Shown: positions 8,729-18,356, counted from the stretch's first letter. The stretch: 64,000 nt of DNA from an uncultured Collinsella sp. (GCA_902497025.1 CABVDJ010000005.1:12576-76575); one strand, 5' to 3'. Made by a program: numbers and translations. Notes: generated by a model not told the origin, from the letters alone.

Positions 8729-11425
8729 CTACGAGAAGTCAGCAACCTGAGCAGTCAGCGCCGCCAGGATCTCCTTGAGCTCAGCTGCACGGTCCCTCTT
8801 CTTCTGGACCACCGCGGGCGCGGCCTTGGCCACAAAGCCCTCGTTGGCGAGCGTCTTCTCGCAGCCGGCAAGCTCCTTCTGAGCCGCGGCGATCTCCTTC
8901 TCAAGACGTGCCTTCTCGGCCGAAAGGTCAACCTTGCCCTCGAGCACCACAAAGGCCTCGACGCCGCTGTCGACCACGGCGATGCTCGCGGCCGGCTTCT
9001 CGACATCGGTACCCATGACCAGCGAAGCGGTGTTCGCCAGCGGCTCAATGGTCGAGCGCAGGCTCTCGAGCTTCTCGATATCCTCGGCACCGGCACGCAC
9101 GACCACGTCGAGCTCGGCCTTGGGGCTCAAGCGATAACGCGAACGCGTGGCGCGGGCGGCGGAAACGACGGCGCGGCACAGCTCAAACGCACGCTCGGCG
9201 TCCTCGTCGACATACTTGGCGTAGTCGGCGGGCTCGGGCCACTTGGCGATCATGAGCGCCTCGGCGCGGTTCACGTTGCCCTCGGCGTCCAGGTCGAGCA
9301 CGCTCGCCGGCATGTTGTCCCAGATCTCCTCGGTGACAAACGGCATAAGCGGGTGCATCAGGCGAATGGAGGTGTCGAGCACAAAGATCAGGTTGCGCTG
9401 AGCCTGCAGACGGCCTTCGCCCTTCAGACGGGCCTTGGTGACCTCGACGTACCAGTCGCAGACCTCGTTCCAGAAGAACTGCTGCACGCCGCGGGCCATG
9501 TCGCCAAAGGTGTAGTTCTCAATACCCTCGGTGACCATCTTGACGGCCTTTGCCAGGCGGCTGAACATCCAGGCGTCGGCCGGCGTCTCCACGACGGGCT
9601 CGCCGGGCGTGTAGCCCTCCATGTTCATAAGCAGGAAGCGGCTTGCGTTCCAGATCTTGGTCACAAACGACTTAGCCTGGTCGGTACGCGGGCTGTCGAT
9701 CAGCTTCTTGGTCTTCTTGTCGATGTTCGCATCGAACTTGACGTCCTGGTTGTTGGTGCAGAGCGTCAGCAGGTTGTAGCGCATGGCGTCGGCACCGTAC
9801 ATGCCAATGAGGTCCATGGGGTCAACGCCGTTGCCCTTGGACTTGGACATGCGGCTGCCGTCCTTGGCAAGGATCGTCGGGTAGATGACGACGTCCTTAA
9901 ACGGCACCTCGTCCAGGAAGTACAGCGAGCTCATGACCATGCGAGCAACCCACAGCGCGATGATGTCGCGCGCGGTGACGAGCGCCGTCGTGGGGTGATG
10001 GCCCTCGAGCAGCTCCGGCTTTTGCGGCCAGCCCTGCGTGGCGAAAGTCCACAGCTGCGAGCTGAACCAGGTATCCAGCACGTTCTCGTCCTGATGCACG
10101 TGATGGCCGCCGCACTTGGGGCACACATCGGTGTCCTCGGTGAGGGCGTCCTCCCAACCGCAGTCCTCGCAGTAGAACACGGGGATGCGGTGGCCCCACC
10201 ACAGCTGGCGGCTGATGCACCAGTCCTTAAGGTTCTCCATCCAGGTGGTGTAGGTCTGCGTCCAGCGCGCGGGGTGGAAGGTGACCTTGCCGGAGTTGAC
10301 GGCGTCGAGCGCCGGCCCCTTGAGCTTGTCGACGGCGACGAACCACTGCTCGGACAGCCACGGCTCCAGAGCGGAGTCGCAACGGTAACAATGCATGACG
10401 GAGTGGTCGAGGTCCTCGACGTGATCGAGCAGGCCGTGCTCCTCGAACCACTTGATGACGGCCTCGCGGCACTCGTCGCGGTTCATGCCGGTGAACTCGC
10501 CGTAGCCCTCGACGACCACCGCGTGCTCGTCGAAGATATTGATCTGCGGCAGGTCGTGGGCCTGACCCATGGCGTAATCGTTGGGGTCGTGGGCCGGGGT
10601 GACCTTAACGAAGCCGGAACCAAAGTTGGCATCGACATGCCAATCCTCAAAGATGGGGATCTCGCGGTCGACAATGGGAAGCTTGACGGTCTTGCCCACG
10701 AAGGCGGCCTTCTCGGGGTCCTTCGGGGAGACGGCGACACCTGTGTCGCCGAGCATGGTCTCGGGGCGCGTGGTGGCGACGACGATGTAGTCCTGGCCGT
10801 TGACCGGCTCGGTCAGCGGATAGCGCAGGTGCCACAGATGGCCCTTCTCGTCCTTGTACTCGGCCTCGTCGTCCGAGATGGCGGTGGTGCAGTTGGGGCA
10901 CCAGTTAACGATACGCTTGCCACGGTAGATCAGGCCGTCGTGGTACCAATCGCAGAAGACCTTACGCACGGCCTGTGCGTAATCCTCGTCCATGGTGAAG
11001 CGCTCGTTGTCGAAGTCGACGGAGCAACCCATGCGCTTGATCTGCTCGACGATGATGCCGCCGTACTCGTGGGTCCAGTCCCAGCAGGCGTCGACAAACT
11101 TATCGCGACCGATCTCCAGGCGGCTGATGCCCTCGCTCTTGAGCTTCTTGTCGACCTTGGTCTGCGTGGCGATACCGGCGTGATCGGTTCCGAGCACCCA
11201 GCGCGTGGACTTGCCGCGCATGCGGGCCATACGAATGATGGCGTCCTGGATGGAGTCGTCGGTGGCATGGCCCATGTGGAGCTTGCCGGTCACGTTGGGA
11301 GGCGGAATGGTGACGGTGCAGTCGCCTACGCCCTCACGGCGCTTGTAGTAGCCGCCGTCGAGCCACTTCTGCAGGATCGCCGGCTCGTTGGTCGACGGAT
11401 CGTAGTTCTTGGGCATCTCTTCCAT
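8729..11425 (-). CDS. valS: Valyl-tRNA synthetase
   Basis: An 898-residue class I synthetase charging tRNA-Val in the cytoplasm. The HIGH-type motif is 'PPNVTGKLHMGHA' near residue 40 and the KMSKS-type motif is 'RMSKSKGN'. The CP1 editing domain is inserted between them. The C-terminal tRNA-binding coiled coil is visible ('LSAEKARLEKEIAAAQKEL'). Length is normal for bacterial ValRS. The ATG at 11425 is preceded by AGGGAGA. Both the untranslated leader and the region just past the stop hold members of one long-stem repeat family in opposite orientation. No T-box signature was found in the leader. Confidence 0.97.
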   Translation of the reverse strand: MEEMPKNYDPSTNEPAILQKWLDGGYYKRREGVGDCTVTIPPPNVTGKLHMGHATDDSIQDAIIRMARMRGKSTRWVLGTDHAGIATQTKVDKKLKSEGISRLEIGRDKFVDACWDWTHEYGGIIVEQIKRMGCSVDFDNERFTMDEDYAQAVRKVFCDWYHDGLIYRGKRIVNWCPNCTTAISDDEAEYKDEKGHLWHLRYPLTEPVNGQDYIVVATTRPETMLGDTGVAVSPKDPEKAAFVGKTVKLPIVDREIPIFEDWHVDANFGSGFVKVTPAHDPNDYAMGQAHDLPQINIFDEHAVVVEGYGEFTGMNRDECREAVIKWFEEHGLLDHVEDLDHSVMHCYRCDSALEPWLSEQWFVAVDKLKGPALDAVNSGKVTFHPARWTQTYTTWMENLKDWCISRQLWWGHRIPVFYCEDCGWEDALTEDTDVCPKCGGHHVHQDENVLDTWFSSQLWTFATQGWPQKPELLEGHHPTTALVTARDIIALWVARMVMSSLYFLDEVPFKDVVIYPTILAKDGSRMSKSKGNGVDPMDLIGMYGADAMRYNLLTLCTNNQDVKFDANIDKKTKKLIDSPRTDQAKSFVTKIWNASRFLLMNMEGYTPGEPVVETPADAWMFSRLAKAVKMVTEGIENYTFGDMARGVQQFFWNEVCDWYVEVTKARLKGEGRLQAQRNLIFVLDTSIRLMHPLMPFVTEEIWDNMPASVLDLDAEGNVNRAEALMIAKWPEPADYAKYVDEDAERAFELCRAVVSAARATRSRYRLSPKAELDVVVRAGAEDIEKLESLRSTIEPLANTASLVMGTDVEKPAASIAVVDSGVEAFVVLEGKVDLSAEKARLEKEIAAAQKELAGCEKTLANEGFVAKAAPAVVQKKRDRAAELKEILAALTAQVADFS

Positions 11426-11445
11426 ATATCTCTCCCTGTCCCGCC

Positions 11446-11558
11446 GGCGTGTCCGCCTGCTTGGTTTTCGCTCGGTCAGGTCCTGGCTCGCACGAAGAGC
11501 ACATTAAGTGCTCTTCGGCTCGTGCGGAATCTACGAAAACCAAGCAGGCGGACACGCC
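11446..11558. repeat. Long stem element, family D, copy 2 (5' leader of valS)
   Basis: The 25-base arms at 11446-11470 and 11534-11558 are perfect complements (ggcgtgtccgcctgcttg... with ...caagcaggcggacacgcc). The core hairpin is cgaagagcac (11493-11502) with gtgctcttcg (11508-11517), loop attaa, plus a flanking cgcac/gtgcg stem. Read inverted, the core matches copy 1; the inner stem changes GGCCAC/GTGGCC to GAGCAC/GTGCTC with pairing kept. The element ends about 20 bases upstream of the valS ATG. Confidence 0.85.
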
Positions 11559-11652
11559 TTAGGTATCGATTACTTCAGTCTGTAATGACTTCGCTGAGGC
11601 TTAAACAAACACACAGAATAACACAGGTAGTTGGGGTTATTGCGTATATATA

Positions 11653-11688
11653 AAATAGCCTCCGACCGCGGGTAGTCGGAGGCTATTT
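11653..11688 (-). terminator. clpX terminator
   Basis: The stem aaatagcctccgac / gtcggaggctattt is perfect, with an 8-base loop. On the minus strand it is followed by TATATATA. It lies 22 bases after the clpX stop. Confidence 0.85.
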
Positions 11689-11709
11689 GCAAGCACGTTT
11701 TTGGCTGGT

Positions 11710-13116
11710 TTAGCCGTAGATGCGCTGGGGCTGCTCTTCGCCCTTTACGGAGGCTTCGGTCACGATGACCTTGGAAACGCCCTCCTCGCTGGGGAGGTCG
11801 AACATCGTCTGCTGCAGCACGTCCTCGCAGATGGAGCGCAGGCCGCGGGCGCCGGTCTTGCGGGCGAGCGCCATGCGGGCGATCTCGTGCAGGGCGGCGT
11901 CCTCAAACTCAAGCTCAACGTCCTCGAGCTGGAACATCTTACGGTATTGACGCACCACGGCGTTCTTGGGCTCGGTCAGGATCGACACCAGGTCGTCCTC
12001 GTCGAGCGCCTGCGTCTGGGTGACGACAGGCGTACGTCCCACAAACTCGGGGATCATGCCAAAGGCGTTGAGGTCCTGCGGGAGCACCTGACGCAGCAGA
12101 TCGTTCTCGTCGACCGAAGTGGGGCCGGCGATCTCGGAGTTAAAGCCCACGCCCTTGTTGCCCACGCGATCGGCGATGATCTTGTCCAGACCCACAAAGG
12201 CACCGCCGCAGATGAACAGGATGTTGGTCGTATCGATCTGCAGCAGCTCCTGCTGGGGATGTTTGCGGCCGCCGGTGGGCGGAACGCTTGCCACCGTGCC
12301 CTCAAGAATCTTAAGCAGTGCCTGCTGAACACCCTCGCCCGACACATCGCGGGTGATGGAGAGGTTCTCGGCCTTGCGGGCGATCTTGTCGATCTCGTCC
12401 ACGTAGATAATGCCAACCTGCGCGCGCTCAATGTCGCCATCGGCGGCGTTGATGAGCTTGAGCAGGATGTTCTCCACGTCCTCGCCAACGTAACCGGCCT
12501 CAGTAAGCGCGGTGGCATCGGCGATGGCAAACGGCACCTCGAGGATGCGCGCAAGCGTCTGGGCGAGCAGGGTCTTGCCGGTACCGGTAGGACCGAGCAG
12601 CAGGATGTTGGACTTGGCGAGCTCTACCTCGTCCATATCGTCCTCGAACTGCGAGTCCATGCCGTCGTCAAAGGCGGACACCGCGGCGCCGCCCTCGATC
12701 ACGCGGCGATAGTGGTTGTACACGGCCACCGACATGGCGCGCTTGGCGTCCTCCTGACCCATAACATAGGCCGAAAGCTCGTCATAGATCTCGTGCGGCG
12801 TCGGCACATGCGTGATGACCTGGCGGTCGTCCTCGAGCTCAAAGCCCTCGGCCTCGGGGTCCATAGAGGGCTGCCCGGCAGCCTGGCCGTGGTCGTTGAG
12901 GAAACCCGGCAGCTTGCCGTTGCGGGCAGCGTCCATAAAGTCCGAAGCCAGCGACTCCTCCAGAATCTCGGAACAGGCGGCGACGCACTCGTCACAGATA
13001 AAGATGTTGGTCGGGCCCTTTACGAGGCGACGGACCTGGCCCTGCTCTTTTCCGCAGAAGGAGCAGCGGATGGGGTTGCCGTTCTCGTCAAAGTTGTCCT
13101 GCATGTTACCGGCCAT
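11710..13116 (-). CDS. clpX: ClpX, ATP-dependent unfoldase of the Clp protease
   Basis: A 468-residue AAA+ ATPase that recognises and unfolds substrates and feeds them to ClpP in the cytoplasm. The N-terminal zinc domain has 'CSFCGKEQG' and 'FICDECVAAC'. Walker A is 'GPTGTGKTLLAQTLA' and Walker B 'IIYVDEIDKI'. The IGF-type loop that docks on ClpP is expected in the C-terminal half. The ATG at 13116 begins one base after the clpP stop and has AAGGA upstream, so clpP-clpX are translated together. A strong terminator follows. Confidence 0.97.
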   Translation of the reverse strand: MAGNMQDNFDENGNPIRCSFCGKEQGQVRRLVKGPTNIFICDECVAACSEILEESLASDFMDAARNGKLPGFLNDHGQAAGQPSMDPEAEGFELEDDRQVITHVPTPHEIYDELSAYVMGQEDAKRAMSVAVYNHYRRVIEGGAAVSAFDDGMDSQFEDDMDEVELAKSNILLLGPTGTGKTLLAQTLARILEVPFAIADATALTEAGYVGEDVENILLKLINAADGDIERAQVGIIYVDEIDKIARKAENLSITRDVSGEGVQQALLKILEGTVASVPPTGGRKHPQQELLQIDTTNILFICGGAFVGLDKIIADRVGNKGVGFNSEIAGPTSVDENDLLRQVLPQDLNAFGMIPEFVGRTPVVTQTQALDEDDLVSILTEPKNAVVRQYRKMFQLEDVELEFEDAALHEIARMALARKTGARGLRSICEDVLQQTMFDLPSEEGVSKVIVTEASVKGEEQPQRIYG

Positions 13117-13117
13117 C

Positions 13118-13738
13118 CTAGGCGTCCTTCGCGGCAAGGTCGCGCGAGGTGACGATACGGTCGATCAGACCGTAGTCGAGGGCCTCGGCAGCGGTCAGGT
13201 AGTTGTCGCGCTCGGTGTCGGCCTGGACCTTCTCGATGGGCTGGCCCGAGGCGTCGGACAGGATCTGGTTGAGCTCGCGACGAGTCTTCTTGATCTCCTC
13301 GGCAACGATCTCGATCTCGGTCTGCTGACCCTGGGCACCGCCGCTGGGCTGGTGAATCATAACCTTGGAGTGCGGCAGGCAGAAGCGCTTGCCCTTGGCG
13401 CCGGCCGAAAGCAGCACAGCGGCCATAGACGCGGCCATACCGACGCAAATGGTCGAGACCTGCGGCTTAATGAAGTTCATGGTGTCAAGAATCGCCAGGC
13501 CGGAGTAGACCTCGCCACCGGGCGAATTGATGTAGAGCGAGATATCCTTCTCGGCATCCTGGCTCTCAAGATGCAGCAGCTGGGCAACGACCAGGTTGGC
13601 GCTGACGGAGTTGATCTCCTCGCCCAAGAAGATGATGCGGTCGTTGAGCAGGCGCGAATAGATATCGTAGCTGCGCTCGCCGCGCGGCGTCTGCTCGATA
13701 ACGTATGGCACGAGGGCGGAATCGAACTTAGCGATCAT
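13118..13738 (-). CDS. clpP: ClpP, ATP-dependent protease proteolytic subunit
   Basis: A 206-residue serine protease forming the double-ring chamber used by ClpX. The catalytic Ser is in 'CVGMAASMAAVLLSAG', the His in 'LPHSKVMIHQPSGG' and the Asp in 'ADTERDNYL'. The start at 13738 (MIAKFDS) is chosen because GGAG lies six bases upstream; in-frame ATGs at 13744 and 13750 would add two or four residues. It is upstream of clpX and downstream of tig, the usual tig-clpP-clpX order. Confidence 0.95.
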   Translation of the reverse strand: MIAKFDSALVPYVIEQTPRGERSYDIYSRLLNDRIIFLGEEINSVSANLVVAQLLHLESQDAEKDISLYINSPGGEVYSGLAILDTMNFIKPQVSTICVGMAASMAAVLLSAGAKGKRFCLPHSKVMIHQPSGGAQGQQTEIEIVAEEIKKTRRELNQILSDASGQPIEKVQADTERDNYLTAAEALDYGLIDRIVTSRDLAAKDA

Positions 13739-13784
13739 ACGCATCTCCATTTCTCTCTTGCGGACCAAATTGGTTCTAGATAAA

Positions 13785-13825
13785 CGTACGGTGCCCGCAT
13801 GCTATGCATTGGCTGGCACCGTACG
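13785..13825 (-). terminator. Hairpin between tig and clpP
   Basis: cgtacggtgcc (13785-13795) pairs perfectly with ggcaccgtacg (13815-13825), with a small gcatgctatgc hairpin in the loop. The minus-strand sequence after it, TTTATCTAG, is only weakly U-rich. It probably attenuates rather than fully stops tig transcription into clpP. Confidence 0.55.
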
Positions 13826-13901
13826 AAGCAACCGGATAACCGGTGTATAACTTTACCCCATCACGGGCGCACGCATGCGCTCGCGGGCAAGGTGGCGAGA
13901 A

Positions 13902-15215
13902 TTACTCGGCGTCCTTGGCGGTCTCGTCGACCTCGGTCACCTTGGCGTTCTCGACCAGGTGGTCGACGGCCTTGGAGCGACGGATGGACTCGCGGACGGC
14001 AGGCATGCGGCCATCGGCGATGAACTCGGCCTTGGAAGCCTCGACGTCCTTGACGCCGGCCTTCTCGAACTCGGCGTTGATGTCGTCCTCGGTGACCTCG
14101 ATCTTGAGCTCACGGGCGAGGGCGTCGAGCGCCAGGGACTCACGGGCAACGTCGTTGGCCTGCTTGTGCAGGTCGCCGATGAACTGCTCCATGGTCAGGC
14201 CAGAAGCGGGCAGCCAGGTGTCCAGGGTCATGCCGCGGGCAGCGAGGTTGGACAGGAAGTTCTGGCCGAGCTCCTCAAAGACGGACTGCTCGTAGTCGGC
14301 GTCCATCTCCTCGAGCTGCAGACGCTCGGCGAGAGCGGAGACGCAACGGTTCTCCTTCTCGGCCGGGAGGCGGGAAGCCTTGTCCTGCTCGATCTCGATC
14401 TTGATGGCGTCGCGCATGGCCTCGATGCTGTCGAAGCCAAAGTCGGACTTGACGAGCTCGTCGGTGAGCTCGGGGGTGTTGCGGACCTTGATGCCCTTGA
14501 CGGTGACCTCGACGGTGTGGGTCTCGGCCTCCTCGCCCTCCTCGACCTCGTCGGTCCAGGTGACAGTCTTGACGTCGTCAACGTTAGCGCCGATCAGGGC
14601 CTCGTTGAACTCCTTGGGGTTGCTGTCGCTACCGGCGATGAGCATGCGGCCCTCGGCGGCGAAGTTGTCGGCGTTCTCGACGGCCTTGAGGTCGACGGTG
14701 ACGTAGTCCTCGGCCTCGACGGCGCGACCCTCGACGTCCTCGAAGGTGGCACGGTAGTTGAGGAGCATCTCGACCTGGTTGTTGATCTCGGACTCGGTGA
14801 CCTCCGCGGGAGGCATCTCGATCTCGACGGCGTCGAAGGAGGAGAGCTCAGCGGCGGGACGCAGGGAGAACTCGACGGTGTAGGTGTAGTCCTCGTGATC
14901 CTTGGCGAGGTCGAGCTCCTTGTAGTCGCCGCTCTTGGTGGGGACGATGTCCAGCTCGTTGAGGACGGCGGGCTCGTTGGCGGCGATCAGGTCGTTGGTG
15001 GCCTGAGCGAGGGTAGCCTCGGCGCCAAGAGCGGAGTCGATGACCGGACGGGGAGCCTTGCCGGCACGGAAGCCCGGGAAGCGGTACTTCTTGGCGGTGT
15101 CCTTGTAGGCCTTCTTGATCGCGGCGTCGACGTCGGCGGCCGGGATGGTGACCGTAGCGGTGAGCTTGGCGTCCTTGACGTCAGAAGCGGTGATGTTCAA
15201 CACGTTCCTCCTCAT
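13902..15215 (-). CDS. tig: Trigger factor, ribosome-associated chaperone and prolyl isomerase
   Basis: A roughly 437-residue chaperone that binds the ribosome exit tunnel. The ribosome-docking signature is 'KYRFPGFRAGKAPRPVI' near residue 50. The central PPIase-like domain and the long helical C-terminal arms follow, with an acidic tail ending 'DETAKDAE'. The start is uncertain. The ATG at 15215 has only a weak site upstream. A perfect AGGAGG lies inside its first codons, ideally spaced for a TTG at 15200 and close to a GTG at 15203, and either would give an N-terminus more like E. coli Tig. Function is secure. Confidence 0.92.
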   Translation of the reverse strand: MRRNVLNITASDVKDAKLTATVTIPAADVDAAIKKAYKDTAKKYRFPGFRAGKAPRPVIDSALGAEATLAQATNDLIAANEPAVLNELDIVPTKSGDYKELDLAKDHEDYTYTVEFSLRPAAELSSFDAVEIEMPPAEVTESEINNQVEMLLNYRATFEDVEGRAVEAEDYVTVDLKAVENADNFAAEGRMLIAGSDSNPKEFNEALIGANVDDVKTVTWTDEVEEGEEAETHTVEVTVKGIKVRNTPELTDELVKSDFGFDSIEAMRDAIKIEIEQDKASRLPAEKENRCVSALAERLQLEEMDADYEQSVFEELGQNFLSNLAARGMTLDTWLPASGLTMEQFIGDLHKQANDVARESLALDALARELKIEVTEDDINAEFEKAGVKDVEASKAEFIADGRMPAVRESIRRSKAVDHLVENAKVTEVDETAKDAE

Positions 15216-15291
15216 ACTGCCCAGCTTATCTGAGGTGCTGGTACCTTTATGCAACAAAGTGTCGCGACGGCCAGGGCCGACGCAAGTGCGA

Positions 15292-15375
15292 TGGTGCGGG
15301 CGAAAGGACTCGAACCTTCACGGGAATCCCACCAGAACCTAAATCTGGCGCGTCTACCAATTCCGCCACGCCCGC
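15292..15375 (-). tRNA. tRNA-Leu (anticodon UAG)
   Basis: The cloverleaf reads 5' to 3' on the minus strand: acceptor GCGGGCG pairs with CGCCCGC. The anticodon stem CCAGA/TCTGG encloses loop TTTAGGT, giving anticodon UAG. There is a long variable arm (TGGGATTCCCG) and T-arm GGTTCGAGTCC. The CCA end is encoded (15292-15294). Confidence 0.95.
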
Positions 15376-15459
15376 ATGAGCGCACAGACTAGGAATGATA
15401 GCAGATACGAACGGCAAGCGCACGCACACCTTTTACAGGCTCACGACCTCACCACGAGT

Positions 15460-15489
15460 GCAAAAGGCGGGGCGAGTTGCCCCGCCCCG
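15460..15489 (-). terminator. Terminator after the XdhD-like gene
   Basis: On the minus strand, GGCGGGGC and GCCCCGCC pair and are followed by TTTT. It lies 36 bases past the stop codon. Confidence 0.85.
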
Positions 15490-15524
15490 CCAATTACGAC
15501 TTGTACGACTTGTTCGCTGACCCG

Positions 15525-18356
15525 CTACTCCCCCAGCAGGGCCTTCTCGGGCGTGATCGGCAGCGAACGGACCTGGTGGCCGGTGGCGTGTGCCACGGCC
15601 GAGGCCACGGCGGCGAGCGGCGTGTTGATGACGACCTCGCCGATCGACTTGGCGCCAAACGGGCCCGTCGGCTCGTAGCTCGGCTCAAAGGCCACGCGAA
15701 TGCTGCCGATATCCAGACGCGTGGGCAGCTTGTAGCTCATAAAGTTGCCGGTGCGCAGACGACCTCGGTCATCGTGCTCGACGATCTCGTAGAGTGCGTG
15801 ACCGATGCCCTGGGCAATGCCGCCCTCGGCCTGGACGCGCGCGAGCGCCTCGTTGATCACGGTGCCGCAGTCCACAGCCGCCGCATAGTCCACCACAGTC
15901 ACCTTGCCGGTGGCCTTGTCGACCTCGACCTCGGCAATGCCGGCCATAAACGGCGGAGGCGAAACGGGCAGGCAGGCAGAGGCATGCGAGGTGAGCGCGT
16001 CGCCGCCCGCGATGTTCTTGACGCACAGGTTAGCAAAGTCGCGCAGCGTGAGGTAGCGGTTCTGCTCGCGCGCGGCGCGCTCGTCGGACAGGCGCACGTA
16101 CTGGCCATCAAAGACCACGTCGGCGGCGTCCACATCCCACATCTGGGCGGCCTTGGCGCAAATCTTCTCGCGCAGCTCGGTCGCGGCGTTCTTGGCTGCC
16201 AGACCTGTCACGTACGTGCCCGAGCTCGCGTACGAGCCGGCGTCGAACGGCGACACATCGGTGTCCACGCCGCGCACCACGATCATCGAACTCTCCACAC
16301 CCAGCTCCTCGGCGGCAATCTGCGCCAGAATCGTGTCGACGCCCATGCCGTTATCGGTAGCGCCGGTGCCGATGGTAATGAAGCCGTCCTCTTCCAGGCG
16401 CATGTCGATGCCGGCGATGTCCACGTTGGAAATGCCCGAGCCCTGCATGGTGAGCGCACAGCCCAGAGCACGCACGCGGTCGCCCAGGTCGACGGCCAGC
16501 GGCTTGTCGCGCCAACCGATCATGTCCATCGCGCGCAGCAGGCAGCGGTCGAGCGCGCAGGCGTTGAGCTTCTCGTTGTAGTACTGCGGCGTGATCTCGC
16601 CCTCGCGCACGATATTCTTAAGGCGCAGGTCGGCGGGGTCCATGTGCAGCATATCGGCGAGCTCGTTGACGGCACTCTCCACGGCAAATTGGCCCTGGGT
16701 GGCACCGTAACCGCGATACGCACCGCCGCGGTTGGTATTGGTGTAGACGGCGTCCCAGCTAAAGCGGCTCGCCTTCACATGGTTGTAGATGGGCAGGCTC
16801 TTGTGGCCCGAGAGGCCGATCGTCGTGGTGGCATGCTCGCCATACGCGCCGGCGTTGGACAGCGTGTGCAGATCGATGGCCGTGATGGTGCCGTCGTTCA
16901 TAGCGCCAAGCTTAACGGTCATCTGCATCTGGTGGCGCGAGTTACCCGCGGTGATAGTCTCCTCACGGGTGTAGCAGCAGTAGCTCGGACGGCCGGTCTG
17001 CTGCGTCACAAACGCAACGAAGATCTCGCAGCAGCCCGTCTGCTTGGAGCCAAAGCCGCCACCGATGCGCGGCTTAATGACCTGCACCTGCGACTGCGGA
17101 ATATCGAGCGACTGCGCGACCATGCGGCGCACATGGAAGGGCACCTGTGTGGAGGTGGTCACCGAGATGCGGCCGAACGCGTCGGTCGTCGCGAAGGCTC
17201 GGAAGGTCTCCATGGGCGCGGTCTGCGTGGCCTGGCTAGTGTAGGTGCGCTCAAATACGATGTCGCTCTGGGCGAAAGCCTCGTCCAGGTCGCCAAAGTC
17301 GCTGGTACCGCTGCACACCAGGTTGCGCGGGACGTCGCCGCCCTGCGGGAACATAAAGGTCACGTCGCCCTCGGGGTGGACCACGATGTCGTTATCGAGC
17401 GCCTGGGTAAAGTCGAGCAGCGGCTCGAGCACCTCATAGTCGACCTTGATGAGCTTGAGCGCCTTGTCGGCGGCCTCCTCGGTCTCGGCGGCGACAATCG
17501 CCACCTCCTCGTTTTGGTAGCGCACGAGGTTCTCGAGGATCAGGCGGTCGTAGGGACTCGGCTGCGGATAGCTCTGTCCGGCAATGGTAAAGCGCCGCTT
17601 GGGCACGTCCTCGTAGGTGTAGACGCCCACGACGCCGGGCACCTTCAGGGCGCGTGACGTATCGATGGAGCGGATCTTGGCGCGAGCATACGGGCTGCGC
17701 TTGAGCTTAACGATGAGCGCGCCGGCGGGCACCAGGTCGCCTGTATAGACGGGACGACCCTCAAGCAGCGCCTTCGAGTCCTTCTTGGGCTGCTTGTGGG
17801 TGATCTGCTTGTAGGAGACGCCATCGCAGCTGGTGTCGTTGACGGGCAGCTCGGGCATCTCGAAGCCCACCTGCACGCCGGACTCGTTGAGAAAGCGGAC
17901 GATGGCGCGCAGCTGGCTCTCGTAGCCGCTGCAACGGCACAGGTTGCCGGCGAGCTGGCGCGAGACCTCCTCGCGCGTGGCGACGAGGCTCGGGTCCTCC
18001 TTGGCGGCACGGGCGAGCGCCAGCACGTTCATGATAAGGCCGGGGGCGCAAAAACCGCACTGCTCGGCGCCTTCGGCAGCCATCGCACGGGCGAGAGCCT
18101 CGGACTCGGCCTTAAGGCCCTCAAGCGTGGTAATGGTGTGGCCCTCGACGCGGGCGGCGGGAACTGAGCAACTCAGCACCGGGTCGCCGTCGAGCCACAC
18201 CGTGCACAGGCCGCAGTTGGTGGTTTCGCAGGCACAGCGCACCGACGCGCAACCCTGCTCGCGCAGCAGCGCAAAGAGCATGGTGTCGGGGGCAATCTGA
18301 ACCTTGACCTTACGGCCGTTGAGCGTAAAGGAAAGATCGATGAGTTTGGCAGCCAT
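15525..18356 (-). CDS. XdhD-like molybdenum hydroxylase, fused [2Fe-2S] and Mo-binding subunits
   Basis: A 943-residue member of the xanthine dehydrogenase family. The N-terminal ~160 residues carry two [2Fe-2S] domains ('CASVRCACETTNCGLC', 'CGFCAPG', 'CRCSGY'). The rest is the molybdopterin domain, with 'GGGFGSKQ' and a C-terminal 'PFGAKSIGE' holding the catalytic Glu. The fused layout and stretches such as 'GQSYPQPSPYDR' and 'TPEKALLGE' resemble E. coli XdhD. XdhD belongs to the group predicted by comparative genomics to use labile selenium at molybdenum. The ATG overlaps the stop of the FAD subunit by one base. Substrate is probably a purine or related heterocycle; that and selenium use are inference. 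Confidence 0.85.
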   Translation of the reverse strand: MAAKLIDLSFTLNGRKVKVQIAPDTMLFALLREQGCASVRCACETTNCGLCTVWLDGDPVLSCSVPAARVEGHTITTLEGLKAESEALARAMAAEGAEQCGFCAPGLIMNVLALARAAKEDPSLVATREEVSRQLAGNLCRCSGYESQLRAIVRFLNESGVQVGFEMPELPVNDTSCDGVSYKQITHKQPKKDSKALLEGRPVYTGDLVPAGALIVKLKRSPYARAKIRSIDTSRALKVPGVVGVYTYEDVPKRRFTIAGQSYPQPSPYDRLILENLVRYQNEEVAIVAAETEEAADKALKLIKVDYEVLEPLLDFTQALDNDIVVHPEGDVTFMFPQGGDVPRNLVCSGTSDFGDLDEAFAQSDIVFERTYTSQATQTAPMETFRAFATTDAFGRISVTTSTQVPFHVRRMVAQSLDIPQSQVQVIKPRIGGGFGSKQTGCCEIFVAFVTQQTGRPSYCCYTREETITAGNSRHQMQMTVKLGAMNDGTITAIDLHTLSNAGAYGEHATTTIGLSGHKSLPIYNHVKASRFSWDAVYTNTNRGGAYRGYGATQGQFAVESAVNELADMLHMDPADLRLKNIVREGEITPQYYNEKLNACALDRCLLRAMDMIGWRDKPLAVDLGDRVRALGCALTMQGSGISNVDIAGIDMRLEEDGFITIGTGATDNGMGVDTILAQIAAEELGVESSMIVVRGVDTDVSPFDAGSYASSGTYVTGLAAKNAATELREKICAKAAQMWDVDAADVVFDGQYVRLSDERAAREQNRYLTLRDFANLCVKNIAGGDALTSHASACLPVSPPPFMAGIAEVEVDKATGKVTVVDYAAAVDCGTVINEALARVQAEGGIAQGIGHALYEIVEHDDRGRLRTGNFMSYKLPTRLDIGSIRVAFEPSYEPTGPFGAKSIGEVVINTPLAAVASAVAHATGHQVRSLPITPEKALLGE

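Noticed and set aside
9353..11653. Long plus-strand open frame opposite valS (and similar ones opposite thrS, clpX, tig, the XdhD-like gene, gdhA and the hyf genes)
   Set aside because: These are antisense reading frames kept open by high GC; they show repetitive Val/Leu/Asp/Gly or Arg-rich composition, no domains and no ribosome sites, while the opposite strand carries clear proteins.
11426..11700. T-box riboswitch in the valS leader
   Set aside because: No T-box core sequence or antiterminator was found; the structure there is the family D element, which also occurs past the gene end.
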